A stretch of DNA of 64,000 bases from NCBI GenBank assembly GCA_914767715.1, contig OU612074.1, positions 19,702,062 through 19,766,061 of the forward strand. Direction: 5' to 3'. This stretch comes from Membranipora membranacea (lineage: Eukaryota > Bryozoa > Gymnolaemata > Cheilostomatida > Membraniporidae). The notes beneath the pieces are model-generated. The model did no database searches, was not told the DNA's origin, and saw only the letters and a program-made list of their open reading frames with translations. Made by a program: the position numbers and the translations under genes. This document shows positions 1-12,500 of this stretch, piece by piece (the stretch's first letter is position 1; each line of letters opens with the position of its first letter).

Positions 1-474
1 GAAAAATAGTCAGTAGTGTGCCTATGTTGAAATGTTGTATCGTGTATAGGAGAGTAAGGGGAAACACCATTGATCTCGTCCAGAGACAACTGTGGACTTC
101 TTCACACAACGTGAACCACTCATTCACCAGAAATCCATGCTCAACCAACAGGGTTTGTGCAAGGAAAACTCTTTTATTTAAATTACACGACCTCAATCTG
201 TTTTTTAAATAATCACTAATTTGCTATTGCTTTTTATGCGATTGAACTTCAAACAAAGTCAAACCTGCATTAATAAAACTTCTATTGTAAAAAAGCTTCA
301 CCTAAGACATCTTTACTTATCGTGTAGCCTATGTTGACTCTGATTGGTTGATTGCCTTATCCAACTACCAATGAGAGCCAACACATTGACAACTAAAAGT
401 AGGACTGAGAAAAGCGTGTTTATTCCTGCCTGTTTTATTTTAGTAACTCTCCCTTCCTCATGTTTGTGACTTAC
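1..474 (-). other. SHANK intron 20 (partial)
   Basis: Intron following exon 20; no further exon seen before the window edge. It contains a small imperfect hairpin element at 325-388. Confidence 0.7.
325..388. repeat. Short hairpin element, AGCCTATGTGTTGGCTCT type (copy 1)
   Basis: The arm TAGCCTATGTTGACTCTGAT faces its reverse complement at the right end (ATGAGAGCCAACACATTG). The same arm sequence occurs at 19211-19299, so this is a repeated family rather than a chance palindrome. Confidence 0.5.
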
Positions 475-574
475 CAGGTTTTCTTGACTCATTCTTATCC
501 AGAAGAGCCGGTTGGCTCACAGGGACAACAGGCGGGGCTGGAGGTGGTGGGGGTGCAAACATATCATCCAGCTC
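475..574 (-). CDS. SHANK: SHANK exon 20: proline-rich tail, last exon in window
   Basis: 100 nt, phase 0 in, phase 1 out (CCTG|gtaagt), acceptor atttacag. It encodes ELDDMFAPPPPPAPPVVPVS then QPALLDKNESRKP. ELDDMF resembles KLDEML of vertebrate SHANKs, followed by the start of a polyproline segment suited to SH3/EVH1/WW partners. Confidence 0.87.
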
Positions 575-3500
575 CTGTAAATACAACAAAGGTCAGGTCA
601 GGTCAGGTCAGGTGAGTTCTGGCAGTGGGTTATTTGTAACAGTTTTATCGTCAGATATATTCATGAATTGTGTGCCCATAATGAATGCAGGCCTGTAGTG
701 AAAATGGGAATGATAGTGTCATGTACTCCCCTCCTACACTGATCATGTGAAAAAACAAATTGGATGCACATCTCTGATTAATAGAGAGTGCATTGATTCA
801 CTTAGCTTGAGTACCATCATTTATAAAGAGTGGGTACATGTAAGGTACTCATGATTATCTGATGTATACCTGTATGCTGTTGAAGTGAGATGAGCTGGGT
901 CTATGTCTGATAGAAGCTGTCTTCTGTTCTCTTATTACGATATTAGGAATGGCTCCAGACCCGGAGGAGCGACTGTCTGAATCATAGTTAGCTAGCGTGG
1001 CATCTAGTTGTTCTGTAAGGAGTAAAACGTTTGAATTACCGGGTAACCTGGGATTTATAAAGATATTTATATTGACCTAGGTGACCTATTTGCTTACCTG
1101 TTTTATGCAAAATTAACTTGATTTTGTTCAAAATTCAATAGTCTAGACTCAAGGGTATAAAATTAAAATTGCGAAGTATCCCGTGTTGATTTTAATATCA
1201 TAATCATCATGTAAGAAAACTTACTAAGCAAAGAGCCTCCTGAGCAGTAATTAATTCTTGTTGGATATAAATTTGACAAATAAACCTATTCAAATGGTTT
1301 TTTGTTCAAGATCCGGGGACAAGAAGATCTCTTCCAAATTTTCCTAAGGCGAACCCAAGCATGGGCATGTATTTAAGCTGTTTCAGTCTATACTTAATGG
1401 TGTACTTAGTTGTCACAAAGTTGTTAAGAATTTTTGATACTCAAATGGCTATTTAGTGCATAAAACCAGTGCAATACCCATAAAAATGAAACATATAGAG
1501 TGCCAGGCAGGAGCGAGGTCAATGAATTGGAAGATAAAGTTTTAACATTTTTAAAGGATTACACATTATAAGGAACAGAGGGTATTTCACAGTTCTCAAA
1601 TTCACCATTGAGACCGAATTGGGAGTTGCCCACTTTTATTTTCAGGGAGCACAACTCCAGAAGATTACAGATGACACGTTTTTAAACGGATAAGAATAAT
1701 ACTTTGCAACAAATCAAAAGAGGAGTAGGAGCAAGGACATGCAAAAAGAATCACAAACAAATAAGCTTTCACCCACTAACCATTTCTATAATGATCCATG
1801 TCTGTTAGAATTTGAGAGAACATAAAATACATAGATTAACTTATAATCATGCAATGCGAGACATACATATAGATATATACCTCAAAAAGATAATTACAAA
1901 GACCCTCCTTATTATTGGCAAGTCCATATTGAGGCTTGTGTATTTTGATTAAGCTCCGACACCGCTTTAATTTAGGCCACCAATCAAAATCTACTTATGT
2001 CCCGCGCAACCAAACCATTTAAATAATTTACTAGATTCCAATGCAACAGAGTGTCGATCAAAATGTTTTGATATTGCTTCTTACCATCGATGTATGAATC
2101 TGAATGACATGTACATATCAGTAGTATTTTCACTATTCTAGCAATGTCAGTAAAGCAACGTGCTTGCTTTTTTAACAGCAGTTATTATTATATACACATC
2201 AATACACAGGCATGAACAAGGTTAGCTCCAGAGCCCAACCGCATTGCTGGTTGATGCACTTGGGAGCCTTGGAAGCACCCCAGAAATTAACGGCAACTGG
2301 GCTCTCAAGCTAACCTAGGACAATATTTTCTGTTGATCAGTGCGTTTTAGAGACATTGTTGTGTTTTTACGTTCAAGCTTTACATGCAGTCAGTACATAG
2401 CATTAGCCAACATCACATAAACAATGAAATAAATCAGCAAAAATAAACACAAAACATAAAATTATCAAGCAGATTTGATTAAGCATTGGCGAATGATTTT
2501 AATGCTCGAAATAAGTATTTAGTGGAAGTGGACATTATATCGTATTTGGTTAATTTGTTTTAGGGTTTGTCTCTACCTACCTATTGCGAGTTGTTCTTCT
2601 TCAGTGTGGATGCCATTAGTATCTGAACCTGGTTTGTGTCTCATCATAACAACCTCACCGGATGAGTTGCTGCCTGTAATCATTAAAAGGATTGAATAGA
2701 CATTATTTTGAATAGAAATAGTAAAGATAGTACCTTACATATAATGCTATCGAAAGAATGTGGTCTTCTCATAGTATAGTAATAGTACACCCACTTTCTA
2801 TACGGAAGAAACTTACCAACTTTGACACAGCTAGTTTTGACAAGAAGCCACTATGCATGTTAGTATGTAAATTTTGGGCCCAACAATGTTACCGGTTAAC
2901 CATCTGACCAATAATTGTATAACCATTGTATAACCATTAATTTACAATTCATGAATACAGGATAAATTTACATTTTCTTGATTATTAAATAACAGCAGTG
3001 GGATTATGCTGTTTAACATGACTCCCATGGGTTCATTGGTCAGTATTTTATTAACTTGACACAAGTTGAACACCCTCAGAACTTGTCCAGGGCTGTAGCA
3101 GCTGGAACAAATAAATCTTCCAGCGACGACCAGCCAATCAGAGCCGCCGTCACAATGGCTAAGATAGTCTGAGTAACATACACAGCTGCTATTGATGGTG
3201 TCACTAAGTTCAAACTTTGAGTGGTAAGGAACTAAGTGAAGGAAATGCAGATTGGATCCAACTTATGATCCAATTGCGCAACTGCCAAAAAAGGTTGTTA
3301 ATCTTTGATATGCCACCTGTTGTTATTTAAAAGTTTGCCCTCTGTATGGGGTCAAGCCAGAGTACAGATAATACGCAACTAGAGACCGATAGGCAGTTAA
3401 ATAGTATTTGCTTCATGAGAATGTTTGTCGGTCAGGGTCCCCTAACTTAAAATTGTTACATAATAGAATGAGAAGTTGTCCCATCAGTATGAATCACACA

Positions 3501-6500
3501 AACCTGCATCATCTCTGCCCGGTTTTTGAGGTTTAGCTGGTAGACTTAGTGATCCAGTCATAACTCCACCATTACTATGTGAGCCGTTGATTTGAGGGGA
3601 GCCAGGTATACCTCCGTTAGTACTGGGACCGTCGGCACTAAGTACAGCTCGTACTACTTTCATCGCCAGTACGTCTCCAGCTTTTTTGATAATTTGCACC
3701 GTCTGCTCATGGCTGGCGTGTACCACGTTCTTATTATCAATCTACAAAATAAATCCACGAAAGGTTTGATGGAAAAATTGATACATGATAATCCTTATCA
3801 TGAAGATGAAACAGGTTTTATCCCATTGGAAAATGAAATCCGACGTCAAGTTTAGAAAGAAGACTGAAGTTTTGTTGATGTGATAGTTCACAGCAAGTCA
3901 AATTCAGTCATCTTATTGTATAGTGGTTGCCAGAGCAGACCAGACCAGTTATCACACACCGCAATATATTGTTTGTAAAGCGTATTCCCACAAAGCAATC
4001 TTAACTTGGACTTCTCAGGGAGAACAGGTCAATATTACATTAAATCACCATTCTTCGGATGTTCAAGGAAATTGCATTGTGGGATGCTCAAGAATACTCC
4101 TTCCTTGCATAATGGAAAGACAACCATATGGAAAGTTTTCAAGTTATATCCATCATGATCCAGATCCCTATTCCTAGATGATTTTTAAAGTAGGCTCAAA
4201 GTTGGAATCAAAACGTGACCTAGATGAGTGGGATTTCCAGGGCATTTAAAAAACTCATGACAAAAATAAATTGATACAAGAAAGTTGACAGGTCTAGACA
4301 GGTGGTATGTGATTTTGACAAACCAACTTGTCCACCTGTCATTCATTACACTACCTGTACCTATCTATAATCATTCATCAAAACATAAAATTATTGTGGA
4401 ATTTGAAAACATGACATCTGAAATTGGACACCTAAAAGCTCCCATGTAAACCAATTACAAATTAGGAATATATATCTACCTTCCCTGTGTGAAGCAATCA
4501 TGAAATTTTGTTGAATTTGTACAAAGTTCAAGGTCACTAACTAACAACAGGGTGTGAAACATTTTGAAACAAATATGATTAACATAATAAGATAATTTCC
4601 AAATAATTTTAGACCCTCTGCCCGAATACCAAAATCTGCATAACTTTTTGTTCCTGGGAGATCCTATGAATTTGATCACCCCAAATTACTCTGAACTCAA
4701 ACTATTGGCAATATTGGGAGGTATTTCTATCAACCAGCTTTGGACCATCTGAATTCCTTAACAAACTCGCTAACACAACCCAGTAAAAGGTAACTTTTTG
4801 GGTTTCAAACCAAAACTTACGACTATAATGAAGGAGCCATCAGAAAGGAGTCAGGTTACGGTTATGGTGTTGAAGTATGTTGAAAACTGACCACTGATCT
4901 TTTAATTATAACTTTATACACTGTATTTATCAGTATCAGGGATATACTGCACTTATTAGATTTAACTGTTCAACCCCACAGGTTTCACTTGATAATACCT
5001 TACCAGGTGCCAAGTATGGTAACCTTGAACACCGAAAGGTTTAACCCATAGTGAAGCACCCCCAAGGCAAATAGGAATTAAATTCACTTGCTCTCACTTG
5101 CTGTGATAACGATTATATCACATGGCAAGAATCAACTGTAATCTGATGCCATCTTAGAGTAATAGGGTGCTTTGCTTCAGATAAAACTTATAGGTGTGAA
5201 ATGGGATTTTATGCAATCATAGCTGATGGAACTAACTAGGTTTTCTTGTACTAAAGAGATTTGATTGCTGGAACAGCAATCGTCAGTCGAAGTGGCAGTA
5301 TAATATCACACCCAGTAACCCTAGCGCCAATTGAAACTAGGCATCAGCCGATATTTGCCTGTTTTATTCCCTCGTTTCCATATTAGAGTTTTGGAAAATC
5401 TACCAAAAGTTTAAAATCTCAGGCCTCTGGTAAGCTTTGGAAGATGACTTAACTCGAATTTTCCGCGATCTAGAGGAAGATCACATTCTAGTAGTTGCTT
5501 CTAGTCCAAGTGCTCAGACCACGCACGCAAACCAGACTGTGTTAGTGGTGTTTTATGATCAACCACTCATGAGTGGTTGATCATAAAATGTCACCAACAC
5601 TGTTTGCAGCCGTCTGAGCACTTAGGCTATAACCCATGACCTAAATTGATGATTTGGGAAGTAACCAGTGAGCGTATTTACTGCAACAAGCGCTTACCTC
5701 AAGTATGAAATCTCCAGCTCTTAGTCCGGCCTTGTCAGATACGCTGCCTTTCTCTACGCTGTCGAGGTACTGTAGAGCTGGCATCTTCTCAGACGGTACA
5801 AACTGTACATTTAACTTACGCAGCTGCTCAGCTGTAAGAAAATTATGCACCATAGGAGAGTTGTGGTAAGTACAAGGAGAATTACGGAGAAATAAAGCTA
5901 TTAAGTTCGATCCAATTTTGCTTGCATTCAATCCATTTGCCAGTTTAGGGTGACAACTCATATGCAAGCAACACTAGATAGAACAAGATATGAGTCAGAG
6001 TCCTTATAAATAAATTTCCCCTTCCCTCTCTCGTAGGGTGGTGAATTGCTGTTTGTTACTGAGTCGGATTTTATTAAAATCAAGGACTGGTCCCAAAATT
6101 GATTATTTTAGTGAAAATTTACTATTTTTTGCAGCAGTGACAGCCCATTAATTTCCTGTCCGGTTCTCAGACCCAAAAACAGTCCCTTCAACGAATAAGA
6201 GTGTAACAAAGCACTAAATAATGGAAGATGATATTCATCCGGAATGTAAAATTTTGAGATTGGAAGCTAAACCCTTCCCTCAGGTATAATTATGTAATAA
6301 GTAATCTTAATGAAAAGCAGCATGCTGATTGTTTTTTTTGGCAACCCAACTCCATCAATTAATTGTCACCGCTGTCACAGAGGTGTTTATCAATCATTGC
6401 TATAGGTTCCCTCACAAAACATTTCATTGAATTAATTTTAATTTTAATTTCCGCTGTCAAACGCTAGAGAAAAGGGCCCAAAAACTTTCCATTTGAAGGA

Positions 6501-9500
6501 ATTGAAATGAATGAATAATTAATCGATGGCTTCGTTACGGCTGCATCGTCCACAGCAATCCCAGCAAGAGTAAAATTTACTTAATTCATGATTATTTACC
6601 AACAAACCAGAAGCTGTGTGTTTATTTTGATACAATGTAAGAACCATGGACAGGTGAACTTGGCAACCCTTCCCTCACATATTTTAAGACGACCTTTGGA
6701 CATTACCTGAAAATAGAATATCCACCTATTTCCATATAACCACCTTGCCATGAATGTGACACATGCATGCCTAGATCTGGTGGAAATATGTGCACATGTC
6801 AAAGTTGACACCTCAATCTGGGAATAAAAACCCTCTATCTCTGCCTGTTGTTCATTGAATTCAGAGATGACCTCAGATTTATCTGGGGGAGTATGGATTT
6901 CCCCCCATTAAACCAGTATAATTAAAACATGATGTAAGTGTAAACGCATGGCAATGTTGACCTCTTGAGGAAAAACCAATATCCCTGTTCAGACAGCCTT
7001 GTAGTGTGAGTAATTTCCTCAAAATGCTGCTTGCACAAATCAACCCTAGACCAAGTTTGGTCCATTTGCCTGTTTTTGGAGTCGCCCCCGATCCACTGGA
7101 CACGCCGCAGCCTGTTCAGTCGAAGGGTGCAACTGAAATGCAAGCAATTGGTTCAAACTTGATCTAAATCAACCCCCTTGTACCTGATAATGCTCAAAAC
7201 TAAACTGTGTTCAACATAGCCTTGTAACGAGGCCATTTTTTGTGGCTACCTAACAAGGCTAAGTTCTGCATATTATTAATGGATGGACTTACCTTTAGCG
7301 CCTCGCAGTACGAACCCGTATCCTTTTTTAGTTCTGGCTAACACAACTGTTCTAACTCCCTCGCCTCTGCAATAAGAATAAATGTCTGAGTTAGAATAGC
7401 TGTCGTAGCCGCTTGTGCTAGCTAGTTCCTGTCTGTGTGATTGGGACTTGGTTAATGGTCTGTGATGTGTAGTAGTGAGTTTGTCATTCAGATAGTGTGA
7501 GTGTGCGCTGTGTACGCTATAGTCTATGCCTGTGTTTACCGAGGCAGGTCTGTTTCGAGATAATCCCATTTTAGGTTTAGGTTTTGTTGCCGGTGGCTGT
7601 TTGCCAAGTACTGGAGGTTTCTTACCCCCACCTTTACTATCCGTGACATTAGCCATATGATTGGCGTTAGCGTCGCGAGTGTCTTTTCTAAATTTTCGAA
7701 GCATTTTGAAATCTGGTACTGTTTGGTCACAATCGACTGTCGAGGTATACATTCATGTAGATACAGAATAAGCTTAGACGTAGACTTCACTAATAGATAG
7801 ACATATAGATCCAGCTTATACTGCTGTTTCTCCGACGTAACAAAGTCAAGATAATCCACTTATCCCAGACAGCCAGCAACCTGCTGCCAATATGCGCAAC
7901 GCAATCGTCAGCAGCATAAAGTAAATTCCTTGCTAAGCAGACACAAAGTTTGCCTCCACATGTATCTCTATAGCCTCATGATTGTTATCTATCCTAATGA
8001 GAGAGAAGACTGAGGTCATCCAGAGAGTCAATGTCTGCAGTGAAGAGCGACTCAAAACCTCTCATCCAAACACGGCCTAGATCATAGTCAGGCAGCTATG
8101 ATCACACCACTATTCCACTCCAACACTGCAGACAATAGACAATGATATTTCCTTGTCTGTTTACAAATAGAGGACACAGTAAGCTGTATATGTCTGTTAT
8201 TGTTGTTGTGACAGAGCTGGGTACTTATATACTTCTGTGACTAGAGCACTTGACACTAGTTGACACCACAGCTCTACTGTTCACAACTTTTCATGCTGCC
8301 TGTCGCTACTTTACACCTGGCCATAAACTGCTGCCGTATAACGTGACAGCTACAAGTATACCGATACTATATCCGTGTATGTATGAAAGCTTATATCATC
8401 ACAAAACAAGAGTCAACTGGAACCCGAGCCTTTTTTTCTTGCTGACAGTAAAGCGCAAAAACACAGAGTCAGCTATAAATATTAATCCCAGCTTTTTTGT
8501 CTCACTGCCACGCTGCCGAAGTTATGTAGAGAATGTATTATATATTATCATAGATAGACAGCAGATAAATATAATCTGTTATGTCTGCAAGCAATAATGA
8601 TGATCTGTAGTCTGCCCGAGTGCCGAGTCGAATTAACGTAATAATAATATATCCATGAAAGACGCAACAAAGATGTGAAAATTTATCCAAACTAGTGTAG
8701 AGCCTGCTTGTTGCAGTCTAAAGATACTATCACAGAAATAATAAACAGGAAACTCTGTCTTGCTACTGCTGCCAGAACAACTTCTCAATAGATGATAGTA
8801 ATAGTTCAACGCTGACTCTAATAGCATCTAGTATTAGCTGAGTTATAATGAATGACTTGCTGACATAACAAGCTAAAGTCACCTTTTGATTCAATGCTAT
8901 CATAGCAAAACAGCAAAATACTTCATCAATATTCAACAACAATGTTCACTATTAATATTGAAATTTGCAAGTCTAATTACTCTCCGTAGACTGAGCGCAT
9001 ATGACATTTGTAACTGAAAAATGCGGGAAGGGCAGGTTGACACACCGAACTTAAACCACTAACAAAGAGCATAGACATATGTAAAATTCAGATAGAGGTA
9101 TTGCCACAGGTCCGTAGTACTTTGGGTAATCTGCCCATTAGCTGGAATATTAACAGGTTCTCATAGGATTTTCACACCTAATCCAGTGGTTATGAATATC
9201 GATTGTTACAGCATGGGAAAAAGGGACTTTTGTACCACATGATTTTCATAGACACCTTCAAATGATGAAGTGTTGAGTGATGATAGAGCCATGAACAATG
9301 GGAAATACTGCTAACACACATCTGTAGAAGTAGTAGAGAGGTGTTAGAGTTAGAGAGAGGCAGTACAGAGGTATTATTGATCTCAGTCGATGGGTTTAGC
9401 CGTGTCTAGGAAGTGTCATGCACTCAACAAAAATAATTACTTGAACAAACAATTGTTTTAATTTAATATTGATCCTATTTCATGTAGATTCTATATAACA

Positions 9501-12500
9501 GGTCATTGTACACACTAGAAGTACACTATGAGTGAACAGCCTACATGCATTCACCAGCATTCAATGAGGAAGAGAATCACATTCCATGATAAAAGCCCTG
9601 AAAACAAGTCAGTATTGAAAGTGCTGTCAGCGCTCAGTAAAACAAGTGTCTGGTGTAACAAGCTACCTAGTAGATTCCATTCTATCAAGCGTTACTATGC
9701 TCTGACAATAACATTTACCTCCAAAATTCCTTTATGGATTTGTGCAGATCTAGTTATATCGAAAAAAATGGTACTCAAATCTTAGGACAAAACTGGAGTT
9801 TCCTCCTCTTGATTAACAATAACCTATAGGAAGGCAACTTCTGACTTGGAGTCTGTTTGTAATTTTCTGTCGCAATAAGAGCTGGAACAAACTCGCCGAT
9901 AGCCTGAGCTGGCCAAATATAGACTTAGGAATAGACTACAGACAATGATAACTGACCGCCATCTCATTAGCCGGCCATGGTCAAATAAAACAATACACAA
10001 AAATCAGGATCTATCCCATATCCTGCCTGACATGAGATTAAGACAGCCGATATCAATGAGTCGACCTCTTATCTCACACACATTGTGGTCAAGTTATTAT
10101 CTGCCCCTGTTGGCCGTGAGAACTAAGATGAGAGTTTACTAATCTGTTTGTTTATAAGGCTAATCTTAGATAAGAGAGCAGATCTTATTATAGTAAGAGG
10201 AGCTCCTCTATCTGTGTGCACTTTCACCGTGACTGTCTGCAAAAAGGTCACTGGAGCCAACATGCAACGACAGGTATGAGGGTTAATTTTGACCACAATT
10301 TGTAGGTCCAACAATCTCCACCCTCCAAAGAGAGCTGGTGCCAGACAAACTTATGGTGGAAGGGCTTTCCTAGCATCACTCAAATTTAGATCTCGTTGGA
10401 ATCGAATTATCACATAAAACACCCGAATCAGGAACTTAGCTAGAGGCTGCAGACAGATGATAATTCACATGATTAATGTCACAAGATTCTAAATTAAAAC
10501 CATCAAGATTGTCGCGGCATATCCTGATTCAATGTGAATTTTATCAGACATATTAGCCTAAAGGGGTATTTTAGAAATGACATAATTTCAGCAACATTCT
10601 ACCGATTACTTTCCCTTTGCCGCCAATGTGACGCATCGGGAATAAGTATAGACCTTGAAACTGCAGACATGAAGGTAATAAGGGGCATATCTTCAAAATC
10701 AAAACAACTGAATTATCCTCCAATCCACACTCTCAACAATCAAATCCACACTCTATAATTACGATGATTTTATGTTGCGTCTCAGCACTATCAGAATGCA
10801 AGTGACCCAGTTGAGAAAAATCAAAAAGTCATTCAGATCTTAACACTACTGAGATGTTTGGGTTCTAAACAGCAGACTTTGAGAATAAAATACAGGTGCA
10901 GGTCTTTGTCTGCTACGCCCGACTTTGTCCTCTGTATCTTAGGCTAACAAAGGCAGTTTCTTGTTTTCACTTCTGGTTAACCACTACTTGACTCAGGTCG
11001 GGCTATTGATGTAAATTTAGTTGAATTGTCGAGATATCAAACATCAAATGATAGAACAATACCCATCTCCCCAGGTAATTAGAGGCCAATTATGTGCAAA
11101 CGGAATGAGACTTTTTGATTGAGCAAATAAACTTATAGGTCACAATGGGGTATAAAACAACAGCCTTATAGTGAGAGTAAATAGGTGTTATAGGCATCAA
11201 TCCAAAGGCTTATTACGAAACAAACAGCATCAAACCGCTACCGACAGGAACATTCCAAGCTAGAACTATTACAGCATGTGTGCGCAAAAGGGCAACTTGG
11301 CATTTCGCTCACAAATGAGTAATGACTAAATTTGTTGGGCAAAGTTAAAGTTTGCATTTGGGGCCAAAGTAACATGCGCAACGATTATAAATAGTCATTG
11401 ACATGCGTAGTCTGAATGATTGGTAATGACATGGCAAGAATCACCTTGATGAAAGTCTGTCAGCACCTAACCACAGGGCACCTGTTAGGCACTGGCACAG
11501 CTTATAGAGGAGGTCATAAAGCAACACTGTCAGATTAAACAAGTCACATCATGGGAAAGTATCGAGATTAACCTTACAAGCTAGGCAGCCTATTAATTAA
11601 AGCTTAATCTATCTGAGCACAAGTTATGGAAATAACTATAATTTCAATTGATTCTTTACAAAGCAATATACACAAGTTGAGGTGTTTATGGGTTTAATTT
11701 ACCTTTCAGCAAATACTTAATAGACTTTCGTCAAATCTTAACTTGAGTAAATTAATGATATTACAAGCTATGGGAACAATAAGCAAGAATAACAATATCC
11801 TTTATGGGGTTGTTGACACTCTGCCAAGTTACACAAGAACTAACAAATCTATGAAACTGACACCAAAAGGTATATTATGCAGAAAGGTCGCTGAATCCTA
11901 ATAAATAGCAAAACTCTGAAACCTACATATTCAGATCTGTTAACTGGTGATTAAATTTGACCAATTCAGCAGGAAATGACCGAAACCCATGTCAGAACTT
12001 GGCAACGGCACCGGATCGCTCAGGTGGTCAAAGCCATGACACCAACAATTATTTACCACCCACTGACCGTGTAAAAAACTCAAAACCTTCTAAAAAATTC
12101 AAAAACATGCAATCATCCAGGAGATCAACAAACGATTATCAATTTAAAGCAAAATAACAAATATGAACAAATTCTATTCTCTAAAAATAGATGACAGGTC
12201 AAGAATATATTAACTGTTGACACCCCTAAAACATTTTTCACCAATCTAGAATTTGGAGGTCTCTGTTTATTCAATAGAGAGAAAATGCAGGTTAAAAAAG
12301 AAAATCATGAATTATTCATTCAAATCTGATTGAATCAGGTTGGTCGTGGGACGAAGCTGGCGGGTCGGACGTTGGGTATACGTTTTCGGAGAAACACTAA
12401 AAGATATTGGACACCTTCTTGGTTAAATTTAGCAGGTGCTTCAGGAAGATTGTACATTTTAGTGGTTTTTGTTTCGTTCTGAATTTGATATGATTTGACA

